From contig JANXWN010000320.1 in the NCBI GenBank assembly GCA_025351125.1, forward strand, positions 1 through 15,395: a stretch of DNA of 15,395 nt. The letters are read 5' to 3'. Of this stretch, positions 15,395-15,395 are shown piece after piece. The notes beneath the pieces were generated by a model that saw only the letters and a list, made by a program, of their open reading frames with translations, was not told the DNA's origin and did not search any database. The stretch is from Caulobacteraceae bacterium (GTDB taxonomy: Bacteria; Pseudomonadota; Alphaproteobacteria; Caulobacterales; Caulobacteraceae). Positions within the stretch are counted from its first letter, which is position 1. The number at the start of each line of letters is the position of its first letter. Position numbers and translations under genes: made by a program.

Positions 15395-15395
15395 A

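Overview
The window reads as chromosomal DNA of a GC-rich alphaproteobacterium, plausibly a Rhodospirillales-type organism. The clues are a LexA operator of the alphaproteobacterial direct-repeat form GTTC-N7-GTTC (seen twice), a complete imuA-imuB-dnaE2 mutasome operon, a PEPxxWA-type PEP-CTERM protein, and gshB followed by a comM-type gene. The genus call is inference; the class call is firmer.

Layout, left to right. (1) 1-2344, plus strand: the 3' part of glutathione synthetase gshB, then a comM/yifB-type AAA+ ATPase with a good LexA operator 65 bp upstream of its start. (2) 2435-3871, plus: an NAD(P)-dependent aldehyde dehydrogenase, convergent with (3) 3958-5073, minus: a long-form FabH-like ketoacyl synthase III with a complete Cys-His-Asn triad and a TTG start. 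(4) 5074-5368: a divergent intergenic region rich in short repeats. (5) 5369-5536, plus: a 55-residue Flp-type pilin, a small gene that is easily missed. (6) 5613-6281, minus: a secreted PEP-CTERM protein, preceded on the same strand by what may be the decayed tail of a second such protein. (7) 6414-6699: no gene, but a cluster of inverted repeats including a perfect 16-bp palindrome. (8) 6700-8637, minus: acetyl-CoA synthetase acs (TTG start). (9) 8802-9545, plus: a creatininase-family hydrolase. (10) 9588-15136, minus: the SOS mutagenesis operon imuA-imuB-dnaE2, with a 143-bp palindromic repeat element wedged between imuB and dnaE2. (11) 15191 to the right edge, minus: a small membrane protein, possibly incomplete.

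The clearest functional theme is the DNA-damage response. ImuA, ImuB and DnaE2 act together in error-prone translesion synthesis. Their promoter has its -10 element inside a LexA box. An almost identical box precedes the comM-type gene 14 kb away, which suggests that this helicase-like ATPase, normally discussed in natural transformation, belongs to the same LexA regulon here. A second, weaker theme is the cell surface: an orphan Flp pilin lies next to a PEP-CTERM protein, without their export machinery in view. The remaining genes are ordinary metabolism (acetate activation, aldehyde oxidation, fatty-acid condensation).

I see no CRISPR array, phage genes, intact insertion sequence or RNA gene, and no convincing wholly new multi-gene system. 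The observations most worth a second look are the LexA box before comM, the palindromic element whose left arm overlaps the ribosome binding site of dnaE2, and the structured gene-free stretch between acs and the PEP-CTERM gene.
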